Positions 18,992-28,059 of a stretch of DNA of 64,000 nt are shown here, piece by piece. The translations under genes were made by a program, and so were the position numbers. The stretch is taken from NCBI RefSeq assembly GCF_937871615.1, contig NZ_CALMPA010000070.1:1-64000 (forward strand), in the 5' to 3' direction. Origin of the DNA: an uncultured Sphingomonas sp. (GTDB taxonomy: Bacteria; Pseudomonadota; Alphaproteobacteria; Sphingomonadales; Sphingomonadaceae). The number at the start of each line of letters is the position of its first letter. The stretch's first letter is position 1. The notes beneath the pieces were generated by a model that had not been told where the DNA came from, made no database searches, and saw only the letters and a program-made list of their open reading frames with translations.

Positions 18992-20755
18992 GTGGCCGAT
19001 GCAGCCTGGGATCTGGTGATTCGCGGCGGAACGATCGTCGACGGATCGGGCGGAGAGCCGTTCGAGGCGGATGTCGCGGTGGCCGATGGCACGATCGCGG
19101 CGATCGGCAGGATCGCCGGGCGCGGACGCGAGGAGATTGACGCGCGCGGGAAGATCATCACCCCCGGTTTCGTCGATGTCCACACCCATTATGACGGGCA
19201 GGCGACCTGGGACGAGCGGCTCCAGCCCTCATCATGGCATGGCGTTACCACCGTGGTGCAGGGCAATTGCGGCGTCGGCTTCGCGCCGTGCCGTCCGGAC
19301 GATCGCGATCGGCTGGTCTATCTGATGGAGGGGGTGGAGGATCTGCCCTATCCGGTGCTAACCGCCGGGCTGCCGTGGAACTGGCGGAGTTTCCCCGATT
19401 ATCTCGATGCGTTGGGGCAGCGCCGCTTCGATCTCGATGTCGCGACGCAACTGCCCCATGCGGCGGTGCGCGTGCATGTGATGCGTGAACGCGGCGTGGC
19501 GCGCGAGCCGGCGACGGCGGACGATATCGCGCAGATGGCGGCGATCGCGCGCGCGGGCGTGGAGGCCGGCGCGCTCGGCTTCTCCACCAGCCGCACGCTG
19601 AACCATCGCACCAAAGCGGGCGAGCCGACCCCGACGCTGACGGCGGAGGAGGATGAACTGACCGGCATCGCCATGGGGCTCGCCGCCGCCAATGGCGGGC
19701 GCGGCGCGGGGGTGTTGCAGCTCGTCAGCGATTTTCATCCCGATGCGGCGGGCGAATTCGCGATGTTTCGCCGCATCGTCGAGAAATCTGGCCGGCCATT
19801 GAGCTTCAGCCTCGCGCAGAGCCATCAGGCGCCCGATTCGTATCGCATGATCCTGGATTGGCTGGGGCAAGCGGTGGATGCCGGGCTGCCGATGAAGGCG
19901 CAGGTCAGCGCCCGCGCGGTGGGGGTGCTGTTCGGGCTCGATCTGACGGCCAATCCGTTCAGCGGGCACGAAGCCTATCGCGAGATTGCCGCCTTGCCGG
20001 TTGCCGCGCAGCTCGCCCGGCTCCGCGATCCCGCCTTCCGCGCACGGCTGCTCGCCGAAACGCCTGATCCGCGCGGGCCATTCGCGAGCGCCAATCTAAC
20101 CGCCTGGGCAGGCATGTACCCGCTCGGGCCGGAAAGCCCCGATTATGAGCCGACGCCGGACCGCACGGTCGCCGCGATCGCCGCCGCGCAGGGGCGGGAG
20201 CCGCAGGAAGTGGCGCTCGATCACCTGCTGTCTAACGACGGGCGCGGCATCCTGTATCTGCCGTTCCTGAGCTATGGCTATGGCTCGCTCGACGCATCGC
20301 ATGAGATGATGCTGCACCGTGATACCGTGCCCGGCCTGTCCGATGGCGGCGCGCATGTCGGGATGATCTGCGACGGCAGCTTTCCCACCTCGCTGCTCAC
20401 CCATTGGACGCGCGATCGCACGCGCGGGCCGAAGTTGTCGCTGCCGTTCGTGGTTAAGCAGCAGGCCGCTGATACCGCCGCGCTGGTTGGGCTGGGCGAC
20501 CGGGGCATGATCCTGCCGGGGCTGCGCGCCGATCTCAACGTGATCGACTATGACAATCTCACCCTGCTCGCGCCGGAGGTGATCCATGACCTGCCGGCGG
20601 GCGGGCGGCGGCTGATGCAGCGCGCGCGCGGCTATGTCGCGACGATCGTTGCCGGGCAGATCACCTATCGCGATGGCGAGCCGACCGGCGCCTTGCCGGG
20701 TCGGCTGGTGCGCGGCGCGCGCGGCACGCCGGCGGCGCGACGTTTCGCGGCATAA
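18992..20755 (+). CDS. amidohydrolase, N-acyl-D-amino-acid deacylase family
   Basis: This 587-residue metal-dependent hydrolase starts with a small beta domain (LVIRGGTIVDGSG) and then the TIM-barrel metal site H64-T-H66-YDGQATWD, as in D-aminoacylases. QGNCGVGFAP and GLSDGGAHVGMICD are also family motifs. I chose GTG 18992 because GAGGAGAGG (18978-18986) gives proper spacing to it and not to the GTG at 18986. The substrate is unknown; homologues hydrolyse N-acyl-D-amino acids or other cyclic or acyl amides. It is the first gene of a six-gene same-strand block with CoA-dependent enzymes. Confidence 0.85.
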   Translation: MADAAWDLVIRGGTIVDGSGGEPFEADVAVADGTIAAIGRIAGRGREEIDARGKIITPGFVDVHTHYDGQATWDERLQPSSWHGVTTVVQGNCGVGFAPCRPDDRDRLVYLMEGVEDLPYPVLTAGLPWNWRSFPDYLDALGQRRFDLDVATQLPHAAVRVHVMRERGVAREPATADDIAQMAAIARAGVEAGALGFSTSRTLNHRTKAGEPTPTLTAEEDELTGIAMGLAAANGGRGAGVLQLVSDFHPDAAGEFAMFRRIVEKSGRPLSFSLAQSHQAPDSYRMILDWLGQAVDAGLPMKAQVSARAVGVLFGLDLTANPFSGHEAYREIAALPVAAQLARLRDPAFRARLLAETPDPRGPFASANLTAWAGMYPLGPESPDYEPTPDRTVAAIAAAQGREPQEVALDHLLSNDGRGILYLPFLSYGYGSLDASHEMMLHRDTVPGLSDGGAHVGMICDGSFPTSLLTHWTRDRTRGPKLSLPFVVKQQAADTAALVGLGDRGMILPGLRADLNVIDYDNLTLLAPEVIHDLPAGGRRLMQRARGYVATIVAGQITYRDGEPTGALPGRLVRGARGTPAARRFAA

Positions 20756-20846
20756 CTTCTGTTATTGTAGCGTTGACAGGATCACCGCCGCTCGTCCACG
20801 CTGGGGCATCGCGGCGATAGAACGCGACCCCCGAAGGAGAGCTGGC

Positions 20847-21962
20847 ATGGTGCTGACCAAGGGCGACGACTATCCGATCCACCAGACGGCGGAGCCGATC
20901 GCCTATGCGGGAACCGATCGCAATTTCTACGATCGCTATTTCTTCAACGGCTATCCGCAAGGCACCGATGACGACGGTTTCTTCGCCGCCGCGCTGGGCG
21001 TTTATCCGCATCTGAACGTGATCGACGCGGCGTTCTGCGTGCTGATCGGCGGGCGGCAGGTCAATCTTCATGCCAGCCGTGGCCTCGGGATGGAGCGGAT
21101 GGACACCCATGTCGGGCCGATCGCGATCGAGGTGGTGGAGCCGCTTCAGGTGCTGCGCCTCAAGGTCGACGCGCCGGACGAGAAGATCCGCGCCGACATC
21201 ACCTTCACCGGCCGCTCCTTCCCGCTGGAGGAGCCGCGTTTCACGCGCCGCAACGGCCCGCGCGTGATGATGGACGTGACGCGGCTGACGCAGAACGGGC
21301 GCTATGCCGGCTGGATCGAGGTGGACGGAGAACGCATCGACGTGAACGGCTGGGTCGGCACGCGCGATCGCTCATGGGGTGTGCGACCGATCGGCGCGCC
21401 CGATGCGCAGCCCGCCAGTCCGCCGATCGCGCCGCAATTCTTCTGGCTGTGGAGCCCGTGCGTGATCGAGGGCGGTGATCTTTACTGCCACACCAACGAC
21501 GACGCGCATGGCCGCTTCTGGAACCGGCGCGCGACATGGCGCCCCGAAGGCGGCGGCGCGGCGGACGAGCGCCATTATGAAGCGGCGGATTATGCGATCG
21601 CGTGGCGCAAGGGCACGCGCCACGCCGAGCGCGCATCCGTATCGCTGCACGATGCAGCCGGCGAGACGAAGGTGGCGTTCGATATCGGCGCGACCTTCCA
21701 GATGATCGGGCTGGGCTATGGCCACCCGAAATGGGCGCATGGCCGCAATCATGGCGAGGCGGTGACGGTGGAGCGCGAGGATTTCGTGCCCGCGGAACTT
21801 GATCCGATGATGCCGCACCATCTGCATATTCAGGCGCTGATCGGCGTGACGATGACCGCGCCCGATGGCTCGGTGCGCAGGGGCAGGGGCGTGCTGGAGC
21901 AATTGGTGATGGGGCCGCACCTCCCGTCCGGTTTCCGCAATGTGCTGGATCCGGCGCAATGA
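20847..21962 (+). CDS. conserved hypothetical protein, possible lipocalin-like fold
   Basis: This is a 371-residue protein with no signal peptide. I recognise only a general likeness to two-lobed, beta-rich AttH/CrtC-like proteins: many Trp, Gly and His residues in strand-like segments (GWVGTRDRSWGVRP, FWLWSPCVIEGGDLYCHTND). This is a weak assignment. The start at 20847 has a good Shine-Dalgarno GAAGGAGA at 20833-20840, so the long upstream frame is rejected. The stop overlaps the next start as ATGA, which implies co-translation with the phosphotransferase-like gene. The setting suggests a role in handling the pathway's lipid-like or CoA-bound substrate, but this is an inference. Confidence 0.75.
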   Translation: MVLTKGDDYPIHQTAEPIAYAGTDRNFYDRYFFNGYPQGTDDDGFFAAALGVYPHLNVIDAAFCVLIGGRQVNLHASRGLGMERMDTHVGPIAIEVVEPLQVLRLKVDAPDEKIRADITFTGRSFPLEEPRFTRRNGPRVMMDVTRLTQNGRYAGWIEVDGERIDVNGWVGTRDRSWGVRPIGAPDAQPASPPIAPQFFWLWSPCVIEGGDLYCHTNDDAHGRFWNRRATWRPEGGGAADERHYEAADYAIAWRKGTRHAERASVSLHDAAGETKVAFDIGATFQMIGLGYGHPKWAHGRNHGEAVTVEREDFVPAELDPMMPHHLHIQALIGVTMTAPDGSVRRGRGVLEQLVMGPHLPSGFRNVLDPAQ

Positions 21963-23356
21963 TCGGCGCGGCGATCGAAGCCTATCTGACGCGCATCTGG
22001 AACACGCCGGTGGTGATCCGCGATCTGGCGCGCATCCCCGGTGGCGCGAGCCGCGAAACCTATCGCTTCGACGCGTTCGTCGACGGGGAGCGGCGGCGGC
22101 TGATCCTGCGGCGCGAACCGGAGGCCGGGCTGATCGACACCGAAAGCGAGACCGAGTTTCGCGCCTATCAGAGCGCGGCGGGCATCGTCCCCGTTCCCGG
22201 CGCTATCGTGCTGGAGCCGGGCGGGGCGGAGCTTGAGCGCCCGTTCTTCCTGATGGAGCGGATCGACGACGGGCTGGTCGCCAGCCCGTTCGATCGCGCG
22301 GGCTTTGGCGATCATGCGGAGGCGCTGGGCGAGCAATTCTTCGCAAGCCTTGGCCGGCTGGCCGCGCATGATCCGGCCGGTTCTCCGCTCGCTCGCCATG
22401 TCGAGACGCCCGCGCCCGATCAATGCTGGCGCATCGCGCTCGATTATTGGGAAAGCGTGATCGAGGCGGATGCCTTCGCGCCGCAGCCGATCGCGCGCGC
22501 CGCGATCCGGCGGCTGCGCGCCGATCCGCCGCCACCGGCGCAGCGCATCTCGATCGTTCATGGCGATTATCGTTCGGGCAACATGATGCACGACGGCGCG
22601 GGGCGGATGCTCGCGATGTTCGATTGGGAGATGGCGCACCTCGGCGATCCGTTGGAGGATCTCGGCTGGGCGCTCAATCCGATCTGGGATCATTTCCAGC
22701 CGGGCCGCGCGTGCGGCATGACGTCACGCGAACGCGCGCTGGCGATATGGCGCGAGGCGAGCGGGCTGGCGGTCGATCCGGCGGCGCTCGACTGGTGGCT
22801 GCTGTTCAACGCGGTGAAGGGCGCGGCGATCTGGATTTCCGCCTTCCGCGAATTCGTCGATGGCGGGCGCACCGATCCGATCCTCGGGCTGTCGGGCTGG
22901 TATGTCGGGCGGCGGCAGGATGCGGTGATCGCGGCGATGCTGGCGGGCCGCCCCACCGCGCCCGAGCCGCCGGGTGCGACGCAGAGCCAGCTCGGCCATA
23001 TCCTGACCGGCGCCGGGATGATCGCAAGCGGCGCGGGGCAGGCCGCAGCCGCCGTCGACGCTTTCGGCGGCGCGATGCTCGCGGGCACCGGGCTGATGGC
23101 GCTGCTCGCCGCGCAGGAAGCGGAGAAGGCCGCGGCATGGCGCATCACCGATATCGCGGAGATGCGCGCGTTGCTCGGCGACACGTCGGCGGGCGGGGAG
23201 ATGACTCTGCCGGCGCTCGACGCGCGTTGGGCGGGGCTGGCGCGTGCGCTGATCGCCGAACATGATCGTGTCGCGGCGGCGGGGGGCGATGAGCGCGCGT
23301 TCGTCGACTTCTATCTCGCGAGCGCGGCGCGGCGAGAACTGGCATGGCCGGCGTGA
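21959..23356 (+). CDS. APH-like phosphotransferase family protein
   Basis: This 465-residue protein has an aminoglycoside-phosphotransferase (kinase-like) domain. The catalytic loop HGDYRSGN is at 201-208 and the metal-binding DWE begins at Asp222. The N-terminal nucleotide loop is GGASRETYRF. The last 120 residues form a separate Ala-rich helical region. Such proteins are frequently encoded beside acyl-CoA dehydrogenases and CoA-transferases and resemble the kinase half of ACAD10, which acts on hydroxyacyl substrates. Antibiotic modification is unlikely here. The gene overlaps both neighbours (4 and 13 bases). Confidence 0.85.
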   Translation: MIGAAIEAYLTRIWNTPVVIRDLARIPGGASRETYRFDAFVDGERRRLILRREPEAGLIDTESETEFRAYQSAAGIVPVPGAIVLEPGGAELERPFFLMERIDDGLVASPFDRAGFGDHAEALGEQFFASLGRLAAHDPAGSPLARHVETPAPDQCWRIALDYWESVIEADAFAPQPIARAAIRRLRADPPPPAQRISIVHGDYRSGNMMHDGAGRMLAMFDWEMAHLGDPLEDLGWALNPIWDHFQPGRACGMTSRERALAIWREASGLAVDPAALDWWLLFNAVKGAAIWISAFREFVDGGRTDPILGLSGWYVGRRQDAVIAAMLAGRPTAPEPPGATQSQLGHILTGAGMIASGAGQAAAAVDAFGGAMLAGTGLMALLAAQEAEKAAAWRITDIAEMRALLGDTSAGGEMTLPALDARWAGLARALIAEHDRVAAAGGDERAFVDFYLASAARRELAWPA

Positions 23357-25635
23357 ACACGGCGGACCTGCCGCTCGCCGGGGTGCGTGTGCTCGATGCG
23401 GTGCCCGGTGCATTGGGCGCGATCGCGCGCTTCCTTGGCGAGCTTGGCGCGGAGGTGATCCGGGTCGAGCCAAGCGGCGGCGGGGCGGATCGCGCCGCGG
23501 GTGATAAGGCGGCGGGGATCGGGCTGGGCTTCGTCGCGGCCAATCTCGGCAAGCGCGTCGCGGCGATTGATCTGCCGCATGATGCCGCGCGGTTCATGGA
23601 ACTGGCGCGGACAGCGGATATCCTGCTTGAGGCGCGGCTGCCGGGGCTGGATCTGGGCGCGGTGCGCGCCGCCAATCCGGCGCTGGTCATCGTCTCGATC
23701 AGCGATTTCGGCGAATCCGGGCCGTGGCAGGGCTGGCGCGCGAGCGATGCGGTGCTCCATGCGCTAACCGGCGGCCTCTCGCGATCGGGGTTGCCGGGGC
23801 GGCCGCCGCTACTGCCGCCGGGCGAACTGACCTTGCAGACCGCCGCGCCCCAGATCGCCTGCCTCGCGCTCGCCGCGTTCATCGGACGATTGCGGACCGG
23901 GAAAGGCGACCGGCTCGACGTGGCGCTGCTGGAGGCCGCGATGCAGGCGCTCGATCCGGGATATGGGTTGTCGGGGAGTGCGCAATCGGGGGTGCCTTTG
24001 TGGAAAATGCCGCGGGGGCGGAGCGACGAACGGCATCGTTATCCGATCTTTCGTTGCGCCGATGGGTTCGTTCGCTTGTGCGTGCTCGCGCCACGGCAAT
24101 GGCACGGCATGTTCAAATGGATGGGCGAGCCGGCCGACTTCGCCGGGCGGGAATGGGAGAAGCTGACGACGCGCTATCGCTCGGTGCCGCTGCGCGATGC
24201 CTTTACCCGCTTCCTCGCGCCGCAGACCCGCGCCGAGATCGAGGCCGGCGCGCAGGCGCATGGCGTGCCCGCCGCCGCGCTGCTCGATATAGGCGAGGCG
24301 ATCGCGACGCCGCAGATGATCGCGCGCAACGCCTTCGCGCCGGTGGAGATCGCGCCGGGCGTGCGCCTGCCCTTCCCCAATGGCGCGGTGGAGATAGACG
24401 GCGCGCGTGCGGGCATCCGTGGCTCCGCCCCGGCGCCGGGCGGCGATGCGACCTTCACCGGCGCGCGCGCGGCGTTCGACGCAGCGCCCGCCGGTGCCAG
24501 CGCCACGGGTCCGCTTGACGGCATCAAGGTGCTCGACATGGGCGTGATCGTCGTCGGCGGGGAAACCGGGCGGCTGCTCGCCGATCTCGGCGCGGAGGTG
24601 GTCAAGGTGGAGAATGCCGCCTTCCCCGACGGGCAGCGCCAATCCCGCGACGATGCCGCCGTTTCGCTGACCTTCGCCGCCGGGCATCGCAACAAGCGCG
24701 GGCTGGCGATCGACCTGCGCTCGGCGCGCGGCAAGGCGCTGTTCCTCGATCTGGTGCGGCAGGCCGATGTGCTGTGCTCGAACTTCAAGCCCGGCACGCT
24801 CGCGGCACTCGGCTTCGACCGGGAGACATTGGAGCGCGCCAACCCGCGGCTGGTGATGATCGACAGCTCGGCATTCGGGCCGACGGGGCCGTGGTCCGGG
24901 CGGCTCGGCTATGGCCCGCTCGTGCGCGCATCGGCGGGGCTGGCGCGGCAATGGGTCTATCCCGGTGAGCCGGAGAGCTTTTCGGACGCGATCACCGTCT
25001 ATCCCGATCATGTCGCGGCGCGGATCGGGGCGGGTGCGGCGCTTGCCCTGCTGATCCGGCGGATGCGCACCGGGCGCGGCGGCAGCGCCAGCATCGCCCA
25101 GGCGGAAGTGATGCTGGGGCACAAGGGCGCGGAGATCGCGGCGCTCGCAAGCGGCCCGGCGCTCACGCGCGGCGCGGCGGCGGAGAACTGGCTGCTCCCT
25201 TGCGCGGGGGACGACGAATGGTGCGTGGCGACGATCCGCGACGATGCCGATCGCGCCGCGTTAGCAAGGGTGACCGGCGGCGCCGATCGCGCGACGGCGG
25301 CGCGATGGGCGGCGACGCGCCCGCCCGACGAGGCGATGGCGTTGTTGCAGGCGGCGGGAATCGCGGCGGGCGCGATGGTGCGTGTCGCCGATCTGCCCGC
25401 CAGCCCGCAATATCAGGCGCTCGGCACGTTCCGCGAGGCGCGGCATCCGCTGATCGACGCCCCGTTCGTGGTGGAAGGCCGACCGACACGTTCGGCGCAT
25501 CTGCCCGATCCCGATCAGCGCCCGGCCCCGCGCATCGGCGAGGACAGCGCGGCGGTGGTGGCCGACTGGCTGGGGCTGGACACGGCGGCGATCGCCGCGC
25601 TCATCACCGATACAATCATCGAACAGGCAGCTTGA
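23344..25635 (+). CDS. two-domain CaiB/BaiF (class III) CoA-transferase
   Basis: This 763-residue protein is a tandem fusion of two family III CoA-transferase units (about 10-380 and 395-760). Each begins GxxVLDxxxGxxGxxxRxLxELGAEVIxVE or similar, and both carry the RTG(K/R)G segment. Class III enzymes exchange CoA through an aspartyl thioester. Aligning the two halves from RTG backwards puts Asp555 of the second half at that position, whereas the first half has Leu164. The second half is therefore probably catalytic and the first structural. The protein likely activates an acid by CoA transfer in the surrounding block. It overlaps the previous gene by 13 bases. Confidence 0.88.
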   Translation: MAGVNTADLPLAGVRVLDAVPGALGAIARFLGELGAEVIRVEPSGGGADRAAGDKAAGIGLGFVAANLGKRVAAIDLPHDAARFMELARTADILLEARLPGLDLGAVRAANPALVIVSISDFGESGPWQGWRASDAVLHALTGGLSRSGLPGRPPLLPPGELTLQTAAPQIACLALAAFIGRLRTGKGDRLDVALLEAAMQALDPGYGLSGSAQSGVPLWKMPRGRSDERHRYPIFRCADGFVRLCVLAPRQWHGMFKWMGEPADFAGREWEKLTTRYRSVPLRDAFTRFLAPQTRAEIEAGAQAHGVPAAALLDIGEAIATPQMIARNAFAPVEIAPGVRLPFPNGAVEIDGARAGIRGSAPAPGGDATFTGARAAFDAAPAGASATGPLDGIKVLDMGVIVVGGETGRLLADLGAEVVKVENAAFPDGQRQSRDDAAVSLTFAAGHRNKRGLAIDLRSARGKALFLDLVRQADVLCSNFKPGTLAALGFDRETLERANPRLVMIDSSAFGPTGPWSGRLGYGPLVRASAGLARQWVYPGEPESFSDAITVYPDHVAARIGAGAALALLIRRMRTGRGGSASIAQAEVMLGHKGAEIAALASGPALTRGAAAENWLLPCAGDDEWCVATIRDDADRAALARVTGGADRATAARWAATRPPDEAMALLQAAGIAAGAMVRVADLPASPQYQALGTFREARHPLIDAPFVVEGRPTRSAHLPDPDQRPAPRIGEDSAAVVADWLGLDTAAIAALITDTIIEQAA

Positions 25636-25645
25636 AGGAGAAGAT

Positions 25646-26449
25646 ATGAGCGCTCTTGGGAATGACGCGGTAGCAGTCGAAACGCGCGGCAATGTGATGC
25701 TGGTCACGATCAACCGGCCGGAGGCGCGCAACGCGGTCAACGCGCAGGTGCACGAAGGCGTTGGCGATGCGCTGGCGGCGGCGGATCGCGATCCCGAAAT
25801 CCGCTGCGTGATCGTCACCGGCGCCGGCGACAAATCCTTTTGCGCGGGGGCGGATTTGGTGGCGCTGTCGCGCGGCGAAAGCCTGGTGCCCGCCGACAAG
25901 GCCAAGCAATCATGGGGCTTTGGCGGGATCGTGAGCCATGCGATTTCCAAGCCGGTGATCGCCTGCGTCAATGGCACCGCGCTGGGCGGCGGGCTGGAGA
26001 TCACGCTCGCCTGCGATCTGGCGGTGGCGGTGGACAGCGCGCAATTCGGGTTGCCCGAGCCGAAGCGCGGGCTGTTCGCGGCGGCGGGCGGCGTGTTTCG
26101 CCTGCCCGAACAACTGCCCAAGAAGATCGCGATGGAAATGATCCTGACCGGCGAGCCGATTTCCGCCCAGCGCGCGCTTGAGCTTGGCCTGGTCAACGCG
26201 ATCGCCCCGCGCGAGGCGTTGCTCGATACCGCCTTTGCGCTGGCGGAGCGGATCGCGGTCAACGCGCCGCTTTCGGTGCAGGCATCGAAGCGGATGGCGC
26301 AGGGCATCGTCGAGGGCAAGGTGGCGCGCGAGGAGGGCGCCTGGGCGCAGAACCGCAAGGAGACGATGGTGGTGTTCACCAGCGAGGATTCGCGTGAGGG
26401 GCCAAAGGCGTTCGCCGAGAAGCGCGCGCCGGTGTGGAAGGCGCGCTGA
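25646..26449 (+). CDS. enoyl-CoA hydratase/isomerase (crotonase family)
   Basis: This 267-residue crotonase-fold enzyme has the oxyanion-hole segment CAGADL and both catalytic glutamates of true hydratases: Glu118 in GGGLE and Glu138 in GLPEPKRG. It should add water to a trans-2-enoyl-CoA or carry out a related step. A strong ribosome-binding site (GAAGGAGA) lies just before the ATG. It follows the CoA-transferase by ten bases and precedes the thiolase-like gene by seven, so the three are almost certainly one transcript. Confidence 0.93.
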   Translation: MSALGNDAVAVETRGNVMLVTINRPEARNAVNAQVHEGVGDALAAADRDPEIRCVIVTGAGDKSFCAGADLVALSRGESLVPADKAKQSWGFGGIVSHAISKPVIACVNGTALGGGLEITLACDLAVAVDSAQFGLPEPKRGLFAAAGGVFRLPEQLPKKIAMEMILTGEPISAQRALELGLVNAIAPREALLDTAFALAERIAVNAPLSVQASKRMAQGIVEGKVAREEGAWAQNRKETMVVFTSEDSREGPKAFAEKRAPVWKAR

Positions 26450-26456
26450 GGTGGCG

Positions 26457-27956
26457 ATGGATCCCGAGCGCGTCGCGGTGATCGTGGGCGTCGGGCAGGT
26501 CAACGACCGCCCGGCGGACCCGATGCAGGGGCTCGATTCGCTCGGCCTGATGGTCGCCGCGCTGGAGGCGGCGGATCGCGACGCGGGCGGGGGCTGGCTG
26601 GCGGATGTCGAATCGGTCGCGGTGGTGATGCAGATCAGCTTCGCCCGCGATAATCCACTGGCGCAAAAGGTCGCCGACCGGATCGGATCGCGCGCGGGCA
26701 TCGTCTATGAATCGGCTGGCCCCAACGGCGACAGCCCGATCCTGTTGCTGAACGAGGCGGCGAACCGGATCGCGCGGGGCGAAATCAGGATCGCCGCGGT
26801 GACGGGCGGGGAGGCATTGCGCACCGCCAGTCAGCGCGCCGCGCTGGCGGCGAAGACGGCGGTGGCGGATCAGAACCCGATCCGCAATCTCGCCAAGGGC
26901 CGCGCGCCGGGATATCGCCAGCTCCACGGCCTGTCCGCGCCGGTCGACGTCTATCCGCTTTATGAAAATGCCGGTCGCGCGGCTTACGGGCAGACGCTGG
27001 CGCAGGGGCAGCACGAATCCGGGGAAATCTGGTCGCGCTTCAGCCAGATCGCGGCGGCCACCCCGGCGGCGTGGATTCACGCGCCGAAAACCCCGGACGA
27101 GGTGATCGAGCCGACCGCCGACAACCGGCGGATCGCCTTCCCCTACACCAAGCTGATGGTCGCCAATTCCAGCGTCAATCAGGGTGCGGGGTTTCTCGTC
27201 ACCAGCCTTGCCGAGGCGCGGCGGCGCGGGGTGCCCGAGGCGCGGATCATCTATGTCGGGCGGGGTGCGGCGGCGCATGAGGCGGAGGATTTCATGGCGC
27301 GTGATCGCTATGACAAATCGCCGAGCATGGAAGTGTGCCTCAGGCGCACGCTGGAATGGAACGGGGTGGCGGGCGCCGATCTCGATCTCGCCGAGCTATA
27401 TTCCTGTTTCCCGTGCGTACCCAAAATGGCGCGGCGCGTGATCGGCTGGCCGCTGGGCAGGCCCGCCACGGTGTTCGGCGGGCTGACCTTCGGCGGCGGC
27501 CCGATCGGCAATTATATGAGCCATGCGGTGGCGGCGATGGTCGATGCGCTGCGTGGGCGCGCGGGGGGCAAGGGCCTGCTGTTCGCCAATGGCGGCTATG
27601 CCACGCACAATCACGCGATCGTGCTCGGCACCGCGCCACTGCCCGGCGCGGGCGAGGCGCATGATTTCGATTGTCAGGCCGAAGCCGATGCGGCGCGCGG
27701 GCGCGTGCCCGAACTGATGAAGGACTATGCCGGGCCGGCGCAGATCGAGACCTATACCGTGTTCTATGCGCGCGACGGGCAGCCGAAATCGGGCGTCGTG
27801 GTGGCGCGGCTGCCCGATGGGAATCGCACGCTGGCGCATGTGCCGGGCGAAGATGCCGCGACGATCGCCTTCCTCACCGATGGCGCGATCGAGCCGGTCG
27901 GCGCGAGCGGCGCGGTGGTCGCCGGGGGCGAATTGATGGCGTGGCGGCGGGGGTGA
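26457..27956 (+). CDS. thiolase-like protein lacking the usual nucleophilic cysteine
   Basis: This 499-residue thiolase-fold protein is of the kind often named acetyl-CoA acetyltransferase. Aligning RGEIRIAAVTGGEA with the thiolase strand puts Gly91 (GDSP) where classical thiolases have the nucleophilic Cys. The NEAF motif is replaced by YSCFPC (Cys317, Cys320), and the GHP-type loop reads ANGGYATHNHAI. Classical thiolysis is therefore doubtful; retro-aldol cleavage, as in Cys-less steroid thiolase-like enzymes, is a possibility. The start at ATG 26457 fits the first beta strand. It ends the catabolic block. Confidence 0.82.
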   Translation: MDPERVAVIVGVGQVNDRPADPMQGLDSLGLMVAALEAADRDAGGGWLADVESVAVVMQISFARDNPLAQKVADRIGSRAGIVYESAGPNGDSPILLLNEAANRIARGEIRIAAVTGGEALRTASQRAALAAKTAVADQNPIRNLAKGRAPGYRQLHGLSAPVDVYPLYENAGRAAYGQTLAQGQHESGEIWSRFSQIAAATPAAWIHAPKTPDEVIEPTADNRRIAFPYTKLMVANSSVNQGAGFLVTSLAEARRRGVPEARIIYVGRGAAAHEAEDFMARDRYDKSPSMEVCLRRTLEWNGVAGADLDLAELYSCFPCVPKMARRVIGWPLGRPATVFGGLTFGGGPIGNYMSHAVAAMVDALRGRAGGKGLLFANGGYATHNHAIVLGTAPLPGAGEAHDFDCQAEADAARGRVPELMKDYAGPAQIETYTVFYARDGQPKSGVVVARLPDGNRTLAHVPGEDAATIAFLTDGAIEPVGASGAVVAGGELMAWRRG

Positions 27957-28059
27957 TCGGGCAGCGCGCGCGGTTTCCTTTCTTCAACGGTGGCAATCGC
28001 GCGGCGGCGCGGCTAAAGGCGCGGGCATTCGTCCATCGCCTTTGAAGGAAGCGCCCACG

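Noticed and set aside
20634-20846. N-terminal extension of the hypothetical protein
   Set aside because: It overlaps the amidohydrolase end and lacks a ribosome-binding site; GAAGGAGA directly precedes ATG 20847.
21959-23356. Aminoglycoside resistance gene
   Set aside because: The HGDYRSGN and DWE motifs are shared with acyl-CoA-associated kinases, and the CoA-enzyme neighbours favour that class.
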